A stretch of 64,000 nt of DNA from Viscum album. Lineage: Eukaryota; Streptophyta; Magnoliopsida; Santalales; Viscaceae. The stretch lies in NCBI GenBank assembly GCA_963277665.1, contig OY728166.1:549069219-549133218 (forward strand), in the 5' to 3' direction. A program made the position numbers and the translations under genes. This document shows positions 25,784 to 37,689 of this stretch, piece by piece. The notes beneath the pieces are model-generated. The model was not told the DNA's origin. It worked only from the letters and a program-made list of their open reading frames with translations, and did no database searches. Each line of letters begins with the position of its first letter. Within the stretch, counting starts at the first letter, position 1.

Positions 25784-27115
25784 CAGGAAAGGATAAGAAA
25801 TTCATTATTTTTTAGGTTTGGGACACATCACATTGAAATAATCAAAACCACAAACAAGCCCATAGTTTTTTCCCTCAAATTTTTTCCAAAGTGGAGTGGG
25901 AGAAAATATTTTATAAGGAGAATGTCCTAAAATTTTAAAATAATAGGGTTGATTATATGGAGGAGAATCACACTCTCAAGGAAAACAATTTCAAACGAAA
26001 AAATGTTATTAGTCTTGAAGGGTCCACTAATGCTTTGTAAAAAAAAAAATCATCCCAAATTCACAATATTTTAATGTCAAAACATATATTTTACGAAAAT
26101 AACGTTTATAGTGTTTTAGTACATCACTATTGGGTCATTATGATGTCATAAAACACATTAAATATTTAAACAATATTTAATTTTGACCCAAAAATTCGAG
26201 TGTCTCAGAAAATTATGAATAATTCACCGTTGGATAATTTGGATGTTGTGGTTACAAAAATAAAATTTATTTTATCTAAATAATTTTATAATTATGTGAG
26301 TTTTTTAATTATAAAATAAAAAATGATATTTATAAAAAAATTCAGGGGTTTTGACAAAAAGTGATTTTAAACATTAATAAAAATTACAATTGCATTCATA
26401 AAATTATAATATCATTTATATTTAATATAAAGTAATTTAATAACAATAATTATATTTTATTAAAATTTTATATAATTCAAAAATCGATTAATTCATCAAA
26501 ATATATTTTTAGTTGAATATTAATTAAAAACACTATTTTTGCATTGTAAACTATATACAAAGTATGAAAAATAAAAATAATGTATATTATCTATAAAAGA
26601 ATAATGTACATAATTTTAGTACCAAGGCCTTGTTACATAACCCCTTAAAACCTATATAAGACTATAGAGTAAGGTTCCCAATGGTGATATACTCTTTGGG
26701 TTGCACGGATAACATCATGCGAGTAGTAATCTATATCAACTTCCATATCCCCCATAGGAAAATCCGCTCAATCTTAATGTATGAAATCTCTGATTGGGAT
26801 TGGTCAAGAGTGAATTCGAATGAATCCAACCCCATTCCGAGCTCTGATAAATGGGCTTCGTTTGGGGAAAGTCTTTTGGATGAGGCCAACACTTCCTTTT
26901 TCATAGTAAATTAGATTTGTTAAACCTCTAAATTTATATTAATAATGTGATCATTGTTCGACAACTATATAAAAAATGTTAACAGTTGTTAATGTTATTT
27001 TAAAATCCATAAACATAAAAATGATGAAGTTCAAACATCATATATCCATATTAAAAAATAAGAAATTTAATTAGATCAAGAGGAATTTTCCTTAATGAAT
27101 GTTTGGTTCATTATA

Positions 27116-27130
27116 ATATTTCCCCCTTAA
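27116..27130 (-). other. Polypurine tract
   Basis: The minus strand reads TTAAGGGGGAAATAT directly before the 3' LTR. This is the plus-strand primer site for reverse transcription. Confidence 0.75.
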
Positions 27131-28545
27131 GAAATTTCAACATTGAAATTTCCTTTTCTCACACTAAAACAGGTGTGGGTAACTCTGCTTCATCACTTCC
27201 TCCAATTCCCACATCGCTTCTTCAAACTTATGGTTTTTCCAAAACACTAAGATGAGGGGATCTTTCTTATTTTGTAGAACACTTTCTCTATAATCTAAGA
27301 TCTTTACTGGTTTCTCCTTGTAATAAAGATCATCTTCTAGTTGTACTACCTCTAAAGAGAGTACAAGGTAAGGGTCTGGTATGTACTTACATAAGAGGGA
27401 TACATGAAATTAATCATTTACATTGGGTGTAGTAGGTGTATGTACTAGTAGATAGGCCAAAACCTCGGTACGACCAAGAATATCGATTCGGTCGATGTAC
27501 CTGGGACATGACAGCACTTTTTTTCCAAACCTCGTGACCACTTCAGTGGAGATATACATAGAAACACCATGTCTCAAACTTTGAACTGAAGGCCTCTTCG
27601 ATGGTTATCCTCATAACTCTTATGTCCACATTGGGCTGCCTTGATATGCTGCTAAATGGTTTTCACCTTCTTCACCATTTCTTCAACCATTATAGGTCCT
27701 AACAGCTTACGCTCAGTGACTTTATCCCAACATGCTGATGTAATGAACCTCTTCCCATACATGGCTTCATAAGGTTCTGTTCCGATGCTTTAGTGGAAAA
27801 TATTATTGTACAAAAATTCAACCAATGAAAGTTGTTGGTCCCACCCTTCATTGATGTATATAGAACATGATCATAACATACCATCCAGTGTATAAATATT
27901 TCTATCAGATTGGACATCCGTTTGAGGATGATATTCCATAATAAATATTAGTTTAGTGATTAGAGCATGATAGAGAATTTTCCAGAATATCATGGTGAAT
28001 CTCATATCAAGATCGGATACAATAGATAGTGGTACTCAATGAATCCTTACAAATTCATTGATGTAAATCAGTACATGTTGATCTAATGATAATTCCACTT
28101 AAACTGTGTTAATCTGATTTGTATTTGTATGAAAATCCACAATGACCCATATAGAATTGTTTCCTTTAGATGTCCTTAGATGTCCAGTGAAAAAGTCCAT
28201 GGTAATGTTCTCTCACATACATGTTGGTATGGGTAGTTGTTGTGTCATCTCCTTAGACTTTTTCCTCTTAGCCTTCACTTACTGACATACCAGGAAGATT
28301 GATGTATATTTAGAAATCTCCCTTTTCATATTGTCCAACCAAAATTTTTATCAGAGATCTCAATACATCTTTGTGTTTTCCAGGTGAATAGGGAAGGTTG
28401 AGCTATGTGCGTCATTCAAAAGATCATTCATTATCTCTGGATCATATTGAACACATAATCGTGACCCAAATCTAATAATTCCATCCTTCTCAACCATGAA
28501 CCCTGAGGATTTACCATTTCTAATATCTTCCACCCTTTTCATAAT
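27131..28545 (-). pseudogene. Integrase of the Tekay-like element, decayed
   Basis: This would insert the cDNA copy. On the minus strand, from right to left: RVEDIRNGKSSGFMVEKDG (28480-28540), then DAHSSTFPIHLENTKMY ending at 28360, corresponding to the segment before and into the HHCC zinc finger; CLVCQQVKAK near 28260-28290 gives its two Cys. In the core the first Asp is kept (WVIVDFHT, about 28140) and the second too (VSDLDMRF, about 28010), but the catalytic Glu position reads His (LYHALITK, about 27965). HPQTDVQSDRNI (27895-27930) and VTERKLLGPIMVEEMVKKV follow. The C-terminus reads FWKNHKFEEAMWELEEVM and ends YPHLF at about 27165. Several stops and frameshifts make it inactive. Its end is close to that of the plus-strand fragment at 3553-4245. 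Confidence 0.88.
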
Positions 28546-28609
28546 CTCTGCATCCTTCCATTAAGCATCCTTTATTTTCTCAAGATGGATGGTTGAGTAA
28601 ACATTTGAG

Positions 28610-29255
28610 AAAGGATTGATGATTTTCCTTCCTTAACTATTCCCATGTCTATCCTCTACAAATAAAATAAGATTAGATCCCTATCAATTATGAACATTGA
28701 CAGAACCACTGGATCCTTTCTACTGAGAGCATCTTCCACCTTGTTCACTTTCCCAGGGTGGTAATGGATTGAGCAATCATAATTGTTAATGAGTTCTATC
28801 CATCTTCATTAGTACATATTAAGATATTTTTGTGTGAATATATATTTGAGATTCTTGGGACTATTAGATATCTAAAACATCTCCAACATAGATAATAAAA
28901 ACATATTTTAAACTCAAAGATCGAAACCACCAACTCCAAATCATGTGTGGGATTGTTTTTCTCAGGCATTACTAGCTACCATGGGGCATAGGCTACCACT
29001 TTATCATTCTACATCAACTCAAAACACATGCCCTCTTTCGAAGAATCACTAAATACCACAAAAATCTCTCCACGCATGGGTAATGTGAGAACATGTATAA
29101 TGATACACCTCATTTTCAACCCCATTATGCACTCTTCGCATTCATCACTCCAAAAAAACATTAGTCCCTTTAGAGATATCTTGTTATGAGGGCTGGACAA
29201 TCATGAGATATTTCTCAAAAAATCGGCAATAATATCCAGCTATCCCCATTAAGCA
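28610..29255 (-). pseudogene. RT connection and RNase H of the Tekay-like element
   Basis: RNase H removes the RNA template after minus-strand synthesis. The frame at 29009-29200 reads FFWSDECEECIMGLKMRC, then VLTLPMRGEIFVVFSDSSKE, as in the family's WSDECE-SF-ELK and VLTLP-G-----YSDAS blocks. The first catalytic Asp (FSD) is kept. Lower down, MPEKNNPTHDLELVVSIFEF (about 28900-28960) matches HEKNYPTHDLEL-AV-FALK, including the catalytic Glu in DLE. The remaining part is broken by stops. Confidence 0.85.
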
Positions 29256-29289
29256 AGGGATATCCGTTATTGATGTTGGCCTCTTCCAT

Positions 29290-30060
29290 CAATCAATTGT
29301 AGTTTTCCTGGAAGGACCCACAAATAATCAATTTATTTTGATGATATAAACCAAGAATGAGACCTCCTTCAATAAGAACTAACACTTACTATACTTTGTA
29401 TAGATCTTCTCATTCCAAAAGGTCTATAATACAGTTATTAGATGCTCCTCATGATCCTCCTTGGTTTTGTAGTATATTAGAATATAATCTATAACGACTA
29501 CAACAAATTTGTAGAGATAATCTATAAAGACTCTATTCCTCCTGTGAATGAAGATTGGTGGAGCATCATTGAGTCTGAAAGGAATTACTATGAATTCATG
29601 ATTCTCGTATCTTGTACGAAAAGCTATCTTAGGGATATCTTCCTTCTACACCCTTACAAAATAATATCCCGACCGCAAGTCTACCATGGATATGTCTAAT
29701 ACTCTATGAAGCTGATCGAACAAGTCAATAATTCATGGAAGAGGATACTTGTTCTTTATCGTGATTTTGTTAATCTCATTACAATTGATGCAAAGCTGCA
29801 TTGACCCATCCATTTTCCTGATTAAGAGGACCAGTGAACACCATTGTAAATCACTTGGGCGTATAAACCCATTATCTAGATTCTCATGTAGTTGTTTCTT
29901 CAGCTTCTCAAGCACCACAACAACCATTCTATAAAGAGACATGGATATTGAAAATTACCCAGGAATAAGATTAATTGAGAATTAAACATCTCTTCTATGA
30001 GGAAGACCAGGAAATTCCTCAAGAAATAATTCGGTGAATTCCCTCACAATATGCATGTAT
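29290..30060 (-). pseudogene. Reverse transcriptase of the Tekay-like element
   Basis: Going down from 30060 on the minus strand: REFTELFLEEFPGLPHRRDV, SLYRM (29930), LKKQLHENLDNGFIRPS, then VLLIRKMDGSMQLCINCNEI and NKITIKNKYPLP to about 29735. Then MVDLRSGYYFVRV (about 29660-29700) keeps the first catalytic Asp, and FRTRYENHEFIVIPFRLNDA matches [20 protein letters not shown]. The polymerase motif, normally FIDDILIY, reads VIDYILIY (about 29480-29505), so one of the paired Asp is lost. Only a few stops interrupt, which makes this the best kept coding part of the window. An overlapping plus-strand frame at 29749-29934 is its shadow. Confidence 0.92.
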
Positions 30061-30148
30061 TCAAAGATGTTTGCCTCCTCAGACTAAATCATCTATTCCA
30101 GATATGCGTGCTCATAAGGTAGTAACATCCACACTTGAGATTATGTTG

Positions 30149-30520
30149 CTAAAGAACATTCATCTTCCTCCTTTGTCTTTTACAGAACCGGGGGGGGGGG
30201 GGTCGATTCTCCACCTGAAGAGTGATTTTCATCGCACGACAATTTATGTTGGCTCTATATTGGTAATGACAATCCATTCCTAGAATTGCTTCAAATTCAA
30301 CCAGACAGTGTATGACTAGTTTCGACGGGATGTTCACACCCAAAATTATGATAGGGGAGGAGTTATATTCATGGGATGAAATGATTTCCCCATTTCCAGT
30401 ACACAACAATATCTTCAATTCCATGATTTGTGGTGGTGTTGGTATTGTTCTACTAAACTTTTGGGATATAGAAGAATGTGTAGAAGTATGGGTGATAACC
30501 CTTCCTTTCACTTTTTTATT
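30149..30520 (-). pseudogene. Retroviral-type aspartic protease of the Tekay-like element
   Basis: It cuts the polyprotein into its parts. An open frame of 120 codons on the minus strand ends the domain with VEFEAILGMDCHYQYRANIN (30240-30300), the ILGMDWL---- A-IDC block of the family, and has SISQKFSRTIPTPP upstream. The active-site D-T-G is lost: the place corresponding to IDTGATHSFIS reads ITHTSTHSSIS. Just after the domain lies a run of 13 G on the plus strand (C on the coding strand), giving a Pro run. Long plus-strand frames overlapping it are shadows. Confidence 0.85.
30190..30202. repeat. G13 homopolymer
   Basis: Thirteen G in a row within the decayed protease-RT linker, very unusual in this AT-rich DNA. 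It may be slippage expansion, or partly a sequencing artefact. Confidence 0.9.
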
Positions 30521-30699
30521 TTGGTTCTACTCTATCCAATATAGACATAGGGATGAGTAAAATTAGACTATTAAACACATAAAGGGTAATCCAAGGAAAA
30601 ATAAATGACTTATAAATAGATTTTATTTCCTTAAGTTATTAATCTATTGGATTCAATCTATGTTATCCATGATCTAAATTCTAAATTATATTCTTAGGG

Positions 30700-30915
30700 G
30701 ATTTTTTCTTTCCTAATAATGGTTCATACTATGGTTGATAATTTACCAATGCATATCCACTGGGAGTGTCGTAACAAAGAGTGTAGCAAGGCCTATTTTC
30801 GTGTACAAGGATTCCCTGAGTTAAGACTGAAACTCCTTATCGAGGTTTTCACCCCTTGGTACATCTGTGCCAGAGTTGCCTCTACCCGCTCGAATCTAGA
30901 TAGGGATGAATTTTA
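30700..30915 (-). pseudogene. Possible gag N-terminal remnant of the Tekay-like element
   Basis: The minus strand at about 30850-30905 reads SRFERVEATLAQMYQGV, like the short coiled segment at the start of Ty3/gypsy gag. No capsid core and no zinc knuckle is found between here and the protease, so about 1 kb of gag seems deleted. The match is short, so this call is weak. The plus-strand frame at 30719-30919 has no recognisable product. Confidence 0.35.
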
Positions 30916-31032
30916 TTGATAAACCACTTATTGAATACCCACCAAAACTTATGGATGATTTTATTATACATAGTATTGTCTCTAAGGATTCACTATGGTT
31001 TTATAATTGTAATCCCAAAAATAACTAATCTT

Positions 31033-31046
31033 GTCCTATAATACCA
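31033..31046 (-). other. Primer-binding site of the Tekay-like element
   Basis: The minus strand reads TGGTATTATAGGAC, two bases (GT) after the LTR end. Both this and the PBS at 98-111 are preceded by TTATAGT, linking the two elements. Confidence 0.7.
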
Positions 31047-31048
31047 AC

Positions 31049-33705
31049 TATAACAACCATGTTCTTTATTAGATACTAAAACGCGATTTATTACATTAAA
31101 CATTCACTTGATACAACATAGAAAATTGAGCGGTCTAGTGTCTTTGGGGATTAGTAACATTACATAACAAAATAAATCATAGATCAAAACATCTTATTCA
31201 AAAAATACTTTACATGACTACTACATTCCCTTGTACTTAGAATTTCATAGGATAACCTGAGGACATGAATAAGAAAAAAGTGAGATATAAATCCAAGTAT
31301 GGGAATAAAAATGGAATAAACATGGAATAACTTGAGGAATAAAATAATTGTTAAGAAATATTAATATCAATGGAGAAGAAGATAAACATGAACATAAAGT
31401 TATGATAAATCATTATAATCATAAAGTGGAAATGTGGAAACAACACTTAACATATAATTAGGATAAGCAAAGGCTCATTGCACATGGAGCATGAGTAATC
31501 CATCATTGTAATTGAAGCATATTTAAACCCACATTTAACTTGAATTATATAGATTCAACACCAATTTCACATGAAATATCATGATATTATACTATACCCA
31601 ATGCATTGGAGAGCTATCAGGGCGCACCCTTCATAATCATTTCCTTTCATGCAGCAGTGTGCCACATAGATCATCAAAAACATGGATTAATTAAAATCAT
31701 AAAATATTCCACATATAATGAATGTTAAATAAATACATGAATGTAACAAGAAATATTTATATGTGCATAAAGGTTAATACCCTTCATATATATATGGGTA
31801 TGGTATTCACTACACAATGATCATGGCTGGGAAAAACGCGGTGCAATTTTGGTAGAATAATAACGTGACATAAGTATTCGTAAAAATGGTTGATGAGAGA
31901 GAAATGGGTGTATCATCAAATTTATATGAAATGGACAGTAATGGGGTCATATATATACATTTCCCAACAAATTTATTGGAATTTATATACGCAATACAAA
32001 AGAATTTTTTGATTGTAAATGATGAGACAGAAATTCCTTACGAAATTTTAGTATGGTAATGGGTGTAATGGAAGGCATTAATGAGAGTGAAAGGGAATAT
32101 ATCATTACTCAAACATGAAGATGGATTTATGGGGTAGTTGATAAATCATACCCAAATATTTATAATATCAAATAAGAGGGCATAATAATATATGGATACT
32201 TAGACATAAATAAAGAAGGTTAGAATCCCTTACCTGGAATTGTGAACCCAAAATCTTGGGAGAGTCATGAGAGAGGATTCTATGAAGATTGGGGCACCTT
32301 GGGAGAATTATTGAAAGCGTATTTTAGTGGTTGTTCAAACTCCAATGTATTTGAATGGAGAAGAGGATGGATTTTGGGTGAGTTGATATAGGAAAGGAGA
32401 ATGAATTCTTTATTAATTAGGTTTAGGACACCTCACATTAAACTAATCCCAACCACAATCCATCCCATGGTTTTTGAAAAAGAGGATTTGAAAAAAATAT
32501 TTTATAATTCCAATGTCCAAAATTATTAAAATAATAGGTTTTCTTTGGTGGAGTTGATTCACACTCTCAAGGAAACCAATTTAAAAAGACAAAATATTTT
32601 ATAAGTTTGGAAGGGTCCACTAAGGCTTTGTAAGATAAATCAAGAAAACCCAAAATAATTTTTTTTTTGTAAAACCTCTAGTGGCCGAAAATAATGTCTA
32701 TAATGTGTTATTAAATCTCTATTGGGTCATTATTATGTCATAAAATACATTATACATTTATATAGTATTTAATTTTTATCAAAAAATTCGGCTGTCTCAG
32801 AAAATTATGTAAAATTACCTATTGGATAATTTTGGCGTTATGATTCCCAAAAAAATATTCATTTTAACTAAATATGTTTCTAAATATGTGAATTTATAAT
32901 TTTAAAATAAAAAATGACATTTATCAAAAATTCATGGGTTATGACCAAAAGAGATTTCAAACCTCAATAAAAATTACAATTTCATTTATAAAATTTTAAG
33001 ATCATTTATATTTAATAAAAATTAATTTAATAATAATAGTAATATTTTATTAAAATATTATTTAATTAAAAAATTCATTAATTCATAAAAATATATTTCT
33101 TAGTTGAATATTAACTAAAAATACTATTTTTTCTTTAAAAACTATTTACAAAGTAACAATAAAAATGAATATATATTCCCTATACAAGAATAATGTACAT
33201 AGTAGTAGTAATAGGGTCTTGATACATAACACTTAAAACACCCAAATAAGACCTTAGGGTATGGTGCGAGATGTGGATAGACTCTTGGGGTGGCTCGGAC
33301 AACATCTCTAGTGTGGTAATCTCTCTCAACTTCCTCATCTAACGTAGGCGATTCTGCTCAAGCTTAAAATATTCATGTTCGTCTTGGTCTTGGTAAAGAG
33401 CGAAGCCCAATAACACCACCACCTTTCCATGCTCTGATAAATGGGCTTCGTACAGGGAAATTATACTAGATGACTCCATCACATCCTTTTCCAATGTAAA
33501 TTGGATTTTTTAAAGCCTTAAATTTATATTAATCAAGTGATCATTATTCAAAAACTATATTAGCAATGGTCACAATTCTAAATGGTATTTTAATATCCAA
33601 AAACATAAAACCAATGAAGTTCAGACATTATATATCCATTTTACATAATTAGACATTTAAACAGATCACTGAGATTTTTCATTAATGAATTTTTTGGTCA
33701 TTACA
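31049..33705 (-). repeat. 5' LTR of the Tekay-like element (2657 bp)
   Basis: On the minus strand it starts TGTAATGACC and ends TTGTTATA. It is colinear with 24450-27115 over its whole length and differs by only 9 bp in size. It flanks the second part of the A/B LTR directly at 33706. Confidence 0.9.
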
Positions 33706-36700
33706 AGTCGAATTTAATTTTTTGGAAAAAAATATTAGTGAAAGAGATTAAAATTAATTACAACGATTAAAGTAAAATTAATCATTATAAGGGACTAAAC
33801 CATTTTTTGAAGGACCAAAATTGCATGAAAACCTATCCAATGTCCATTGTATTCAAATAATTAGACCATATATACTATTTCATAAAATATTATGGGTTAT
33901 TTGGATATTTCTAAATTTACATTCCCTTTATAAAATTTTATGTTTGAGAAAAGGATAAAAATATAACTTTCCTTAACATTAAAATTTATCAAATATTTAT
34001 AAATGTAAAAACAAAATATTTGTTATTTATTCATATGCAGTTGAAACATAGATGGGTTTTTTTATCATAATTATTTATCAATAATTTTTATAGATGATTT
34101 AGTTACTTAAAATGCTTATGAAATCCAAATATAGTGATTATTTTGTTAAAAATTATCTAAATTAAATGATACCATAAATATTAAAAGATTCGTATCTTGA
34201 ATGAATTTTTGTCCTTAATTATTATTTCAAGAGTAATATATCAGGTTAGACACATGTAAAATTAATATATTTTATTTTAATTATTTTTGGTTATTTTTGA
34301 AATTAAAGAAGGTAAATAATGTAAATTTACATTATAGTTATTATATAAAAATTAATTTCTACTAAATGATTAAAAATTAATAGACATACAATATTATTTC
34401 AACTTAGTTTTTAATTTTTAAAAAATATTAAATATTTTCTATTAATGGACCAATTTATCTTTTAAAATTAACATATTTACCCATATATTGTGGAAATGTT
34501 ATTAACATTGTTCAGATTAAGCATTATATCAGCACGACAAATGAGCTTGGTTGAAAATAATTTTTTTAAAAAATTATATTTTTATTTTGTAAATTTGATA
34601 TCATATTAAAAATTCATTGGATTTAAATTATATAATAAATTAAACTTTAGTTTATTATTAATTATAATATTATTTATAATAGAACACTAGATGCTTTAAT
34701 AAAAAATCAAATGATAAAATTGGGGAATCTTAGAAGATAAGATACAAATTTATTAAAATACCGACATTATTTTTCAGATGTGTTTTTTTCAATGTTTATT
34801 CTCCTTTAATATATTAGATTTCTATTTTTTGGGGACTTTAGGTAAGGTATATATCCCATTAATGTATACCTTTTGGTATTTACAACAGTGTCACTCACCC
34901 ACCACTATAAAAAGTAAACTCTTCTCCCAAATTAATATACCCATAAAAACACTTAGCATAAGCTAATACCTATAAAAATATCATTCCAACATCCCTCCCC
35001 TGCTACAATAATCTGACCTTTTTTTATAAATCAATTCGATGATTCCCTTTGGAACAAACCTAAAAAGAGTTAAATGATTAAGAGATAACATCTTCTCTCA
35101 TGATCCATAAATTCATTTTGATTACCCACCACCTCAAATATACTATTTCCATGTTTATATAATAAAATAAGCATCCCATATATTATATGAAATTTTTAAT
35201 TAATGTGTTTGACCTACACTTGCACACACCTCTGTCTATTAGGAAACAAACTTTTTGTTATTGTGTACGGTGAACTACTGCCTTATGAAACGATGATTGA
35301 TCATTTTCCCTTACAACCAATCATGGTGGAAATAATGATTGAAATTATGTTTATATATTATATAAGTAATATTTACAATTTATTTATGCTTTTTAAATTT
35401 TTATATAAAATATAACCTTATACTTTCCATCATGTGAAAATACAATATTTACGTTTGAGGAAGTGTGCAGTACCGCCCCCTGAAAGCGATATGACTCATT
35501 CATTCCAAATAGGGAATGAATAAATGATGGAATTAATAAACCAATGTATAATATATAACATAGATATTATACTAGAATTATAATGTAAATATGTATCATT
35601 TATCTTTCATTTTTTTAATATGACAAATAAATGAAAGCTGCGTTCGTGCGTGGGTACGTCCTACCATCTCTATGAATAGTGAACATCATTTATAATATAC
35701 AATTATTCTATAACAATATAAGTATATATAAACTAAATATATATGATATTTCCAACATGTTTTACATTCTAGATATGAGGAAACCATAATATATTTAATA
35801 TGAATAATAAATAGCATGTTAACAAATACTAGACAAACATGTCAATTAACATCAAATATTGTATGAATAATGAAAGGTTATTAACAAATTGGTATTAGGA
35901 TATTATAAGAGGATCATATATGATATCATAAATCTTAATATTGTTATATTATATGTTATTAATAAGTTTAAACCCACTACGAAAGAGGATAAATGTGACA
36001 TAACACAGTTGAGTTGAAGGTAAGTGATTCCTATCTTAATTTTCTTTTTATAACACATACACAATATACACCACTTAGTTAATTAGTTTAGTGTTTCTAA
36101 TGACTATATTATATATTATAAAATTAATCCATTTTCATCAAAATATGAATAAAATTCATTCACGGGGATTATGAATTTAAATTTTCTAGTAGTGTGGGAT
36201 AATTTTGGATATTTAATTACTAATTTCCTAAAACATGTTCTTAATGATTATCCTTGCAATCTAACATAATTTTATGATTCTTAAACATATATTGAAATAA
36301 TGAATTTAATTTAAAAAAATCATTTTAAATTTACATGAATAAAAATATTATAATATATTTTATATAATTCATTCCAAAAACATATTCCATTTTACATATT
36401 TTATCTACTTTGATAAGTATTTGGTTTTGAGGGAAATTTTTGATAAACCTATATTTATTATATTATATGGATATTTAATGAGGAATATTGTTTATTTGTT
36501 ATTTTATTTGTGGAATGATATTGACTAGTATTGAATGGTGGTTATTTGAAATTATATATCCCCTCCATGCATCGATAGGTTCTCACGAGACAAATTAGTT
36601 TGACAAAATAATCATGTTTCTATACATAGTTTTAAACTGTCTTATGAAAGGTCTTGACATTAAGTGTTTTTCATGTGCCTCAGTCATGAAATCCAATAAT

Positions 36701-37209
36701 AAAACATTTACCTGATTTAGATTCTGTTATTATTCATCCACGATATATTTCATCGACATATCCATGAATACATTTAATTCTAGTTTGTCAATTTATATGG
36801 AATGAGTTTCAATTTCATACCTTTCCATTTTAATATTGCCTTAACTAGTTTTTTAAATGGAATTATTTATTAGTTATATACCTTATTATGTTAATTTGTT
36901 TATTTTGATTGATTACTTCATCTAATTTATATACCGTTACTGAAAATTTCATATCACCCTTATCATGTTTCCTTTCACTATGTCTATAAGTACAAATCAT
37001 TGAATAAGAATTCATGGATGAAGTTTATTGAATTTTATTGTATATAATGTTTGTATTTATTATTTATATATTTTTATGTGAATCATTTTTGTAATCTATA
37101 GTTCCAATAATACTAAACTAAAACTTCCTTCATAATTTTATTATTTCTAATCATGCCAATGTAATTAAATAATGCACTAGCATAAAACATTTCGGGTGAG
37201 AGCTTTACA
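33706..37209 (+). repeat. 5' LTR of element A/B, second part
   Basis: It resumes the LTR broken at 24440. Shared blocks with the intact copy include GGGACTAAACC (33791) with AAAACTAAACC (40082); CCTTTTGGTATTTACA (34869) with TCTTTTGGTATTTATA (41156); CTGAAAGCGATATGA (35480) with CTCAAAGCGATATGA (41763); TGCATCGATAGGTTCTCACG (36568) with TGCATCGACATGTTCTCATG (42851); and TGCCAATGTAATTAAATAAT (37153) with TACCAATGTAATAAATTAAT (43437). It ends GCTTTACA before the PBS. Short open frames at 34778 and 35203 have no recognisable product. Confidence 0.85.
34906..34914 (+). promoter_or_regulatory. LTR TATA box (TATAAAAAG)
   Basis: It is preceded by CACCCACCAC and lies about 45 bases after TTTTGGTATTTACA. 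It is aligned with 41192 and 50570 in the related LTRs, and marks the likely U3 promoter of the X-A/B family. Confidence 0.6.
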
Positions 37210-37211
37210 AT

Positions 37212-37225
37212 TAGTATCATAGGGA
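37212..37225 (+). other. Primer-binding site of element A/B
   Basis: TAGTATCATAGGGA follows the LTR end GCTTTACA by two bases, and matches TGGTATCAGAGCCA with changes typical of decay. Confidence 0.65.
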
Positions 37226-37689
37226 GTTTACAAAAAACCATGGAAACTAGATTTATAATATGTAGATTATTGAAAGATAACAGAAAATATCATTTGAGGA
37301 TAAGTATATAAGTACATTCTATAATGTTGATATGGTAGATATTATGTTGGTATTCCTAGAAATACATCACTGTCTGGATGCTACAAGTGGACATTGTTCT
37401 GACATAGATGTACATGTGAGTAACAACACCAATAAGGTTTTATGGTATTGATTCATGGAAACCTAAAACATGAAAATGGTCTATACATCATACTCAGTTT
37501 TACACTCATATGGGACACTCATATAATAGTTATAATTTTCTATACCTTCCATTATGAAGGATTTTAAAGTAATGATTTTTGGAATTAATCATGGATTATG
37601 ATTCTAGGATACACGATGCATAAACATATGTGTCATAACAGATTTTTAATTATCAATTTATTTATGATATAAACATTTATAATATATTT

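Larger units (their letters stand above)
24450..27115 (-). repeat. 3' LTR of the Tekay-like element (2666 bp)
   Basis: On the minus strand it starts TATAATGAACC, beside the polypurine tract, and matches TGTAATGACC in the 5' copy. Shared blocks with 31049-33705 run along its whole length, for example AATGCATTGGAG with CACCCTTC.TAATCATTTC; GGTATGGTATTCACTACACAATGATC (25190 and 31798); AATCCCTTACCTGGA (25619 and 32226); and TCTGATAAATGGGCTTCGT (26842 and 33435). Open frames of up to 100 codons inside it (25037-25394, 26681-26914) are not conserved in the other copy. Confidence 0.9.
24450..33705 (-). mobile_element. Tekay/Del-like Ty3/gypsy retrotransposon, innermost insertion
   Basis: A complete but dead element on the minus strand: 5' LTR 31049-33705, PBS 31033-31046, gag remnant, protease, reverse transcriptase, RNase H, integrase, polypurine tract 27116-27130 and 3' LTR 24450-27115. 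Its domain order (pro-RT-RH-IN) is that of Ty3/gypsy. Its internal part is 3.9 kb, shorter than usual for this lineage, because most of gag is missing. (A/G)GTCG occurs at 24436-24440 and 33706-33710, the best candidate for the 5-bp target-site duplication; it leaves nine unassigned bases on the left. As the deepest insertion it should be the youngest of the nest, yet a 53-base stretch of its two LTRs (24978 and 31589) already shows 7 mismatches. Confidence 0.9.

Noticed and set aside
30312..30560. Plus-strand frames over the protease (82 and 70 codons)
   Set aside because: They are shadows of the minus-strand protease, whose ILGMD block and flanks clearly identify the coding strand.
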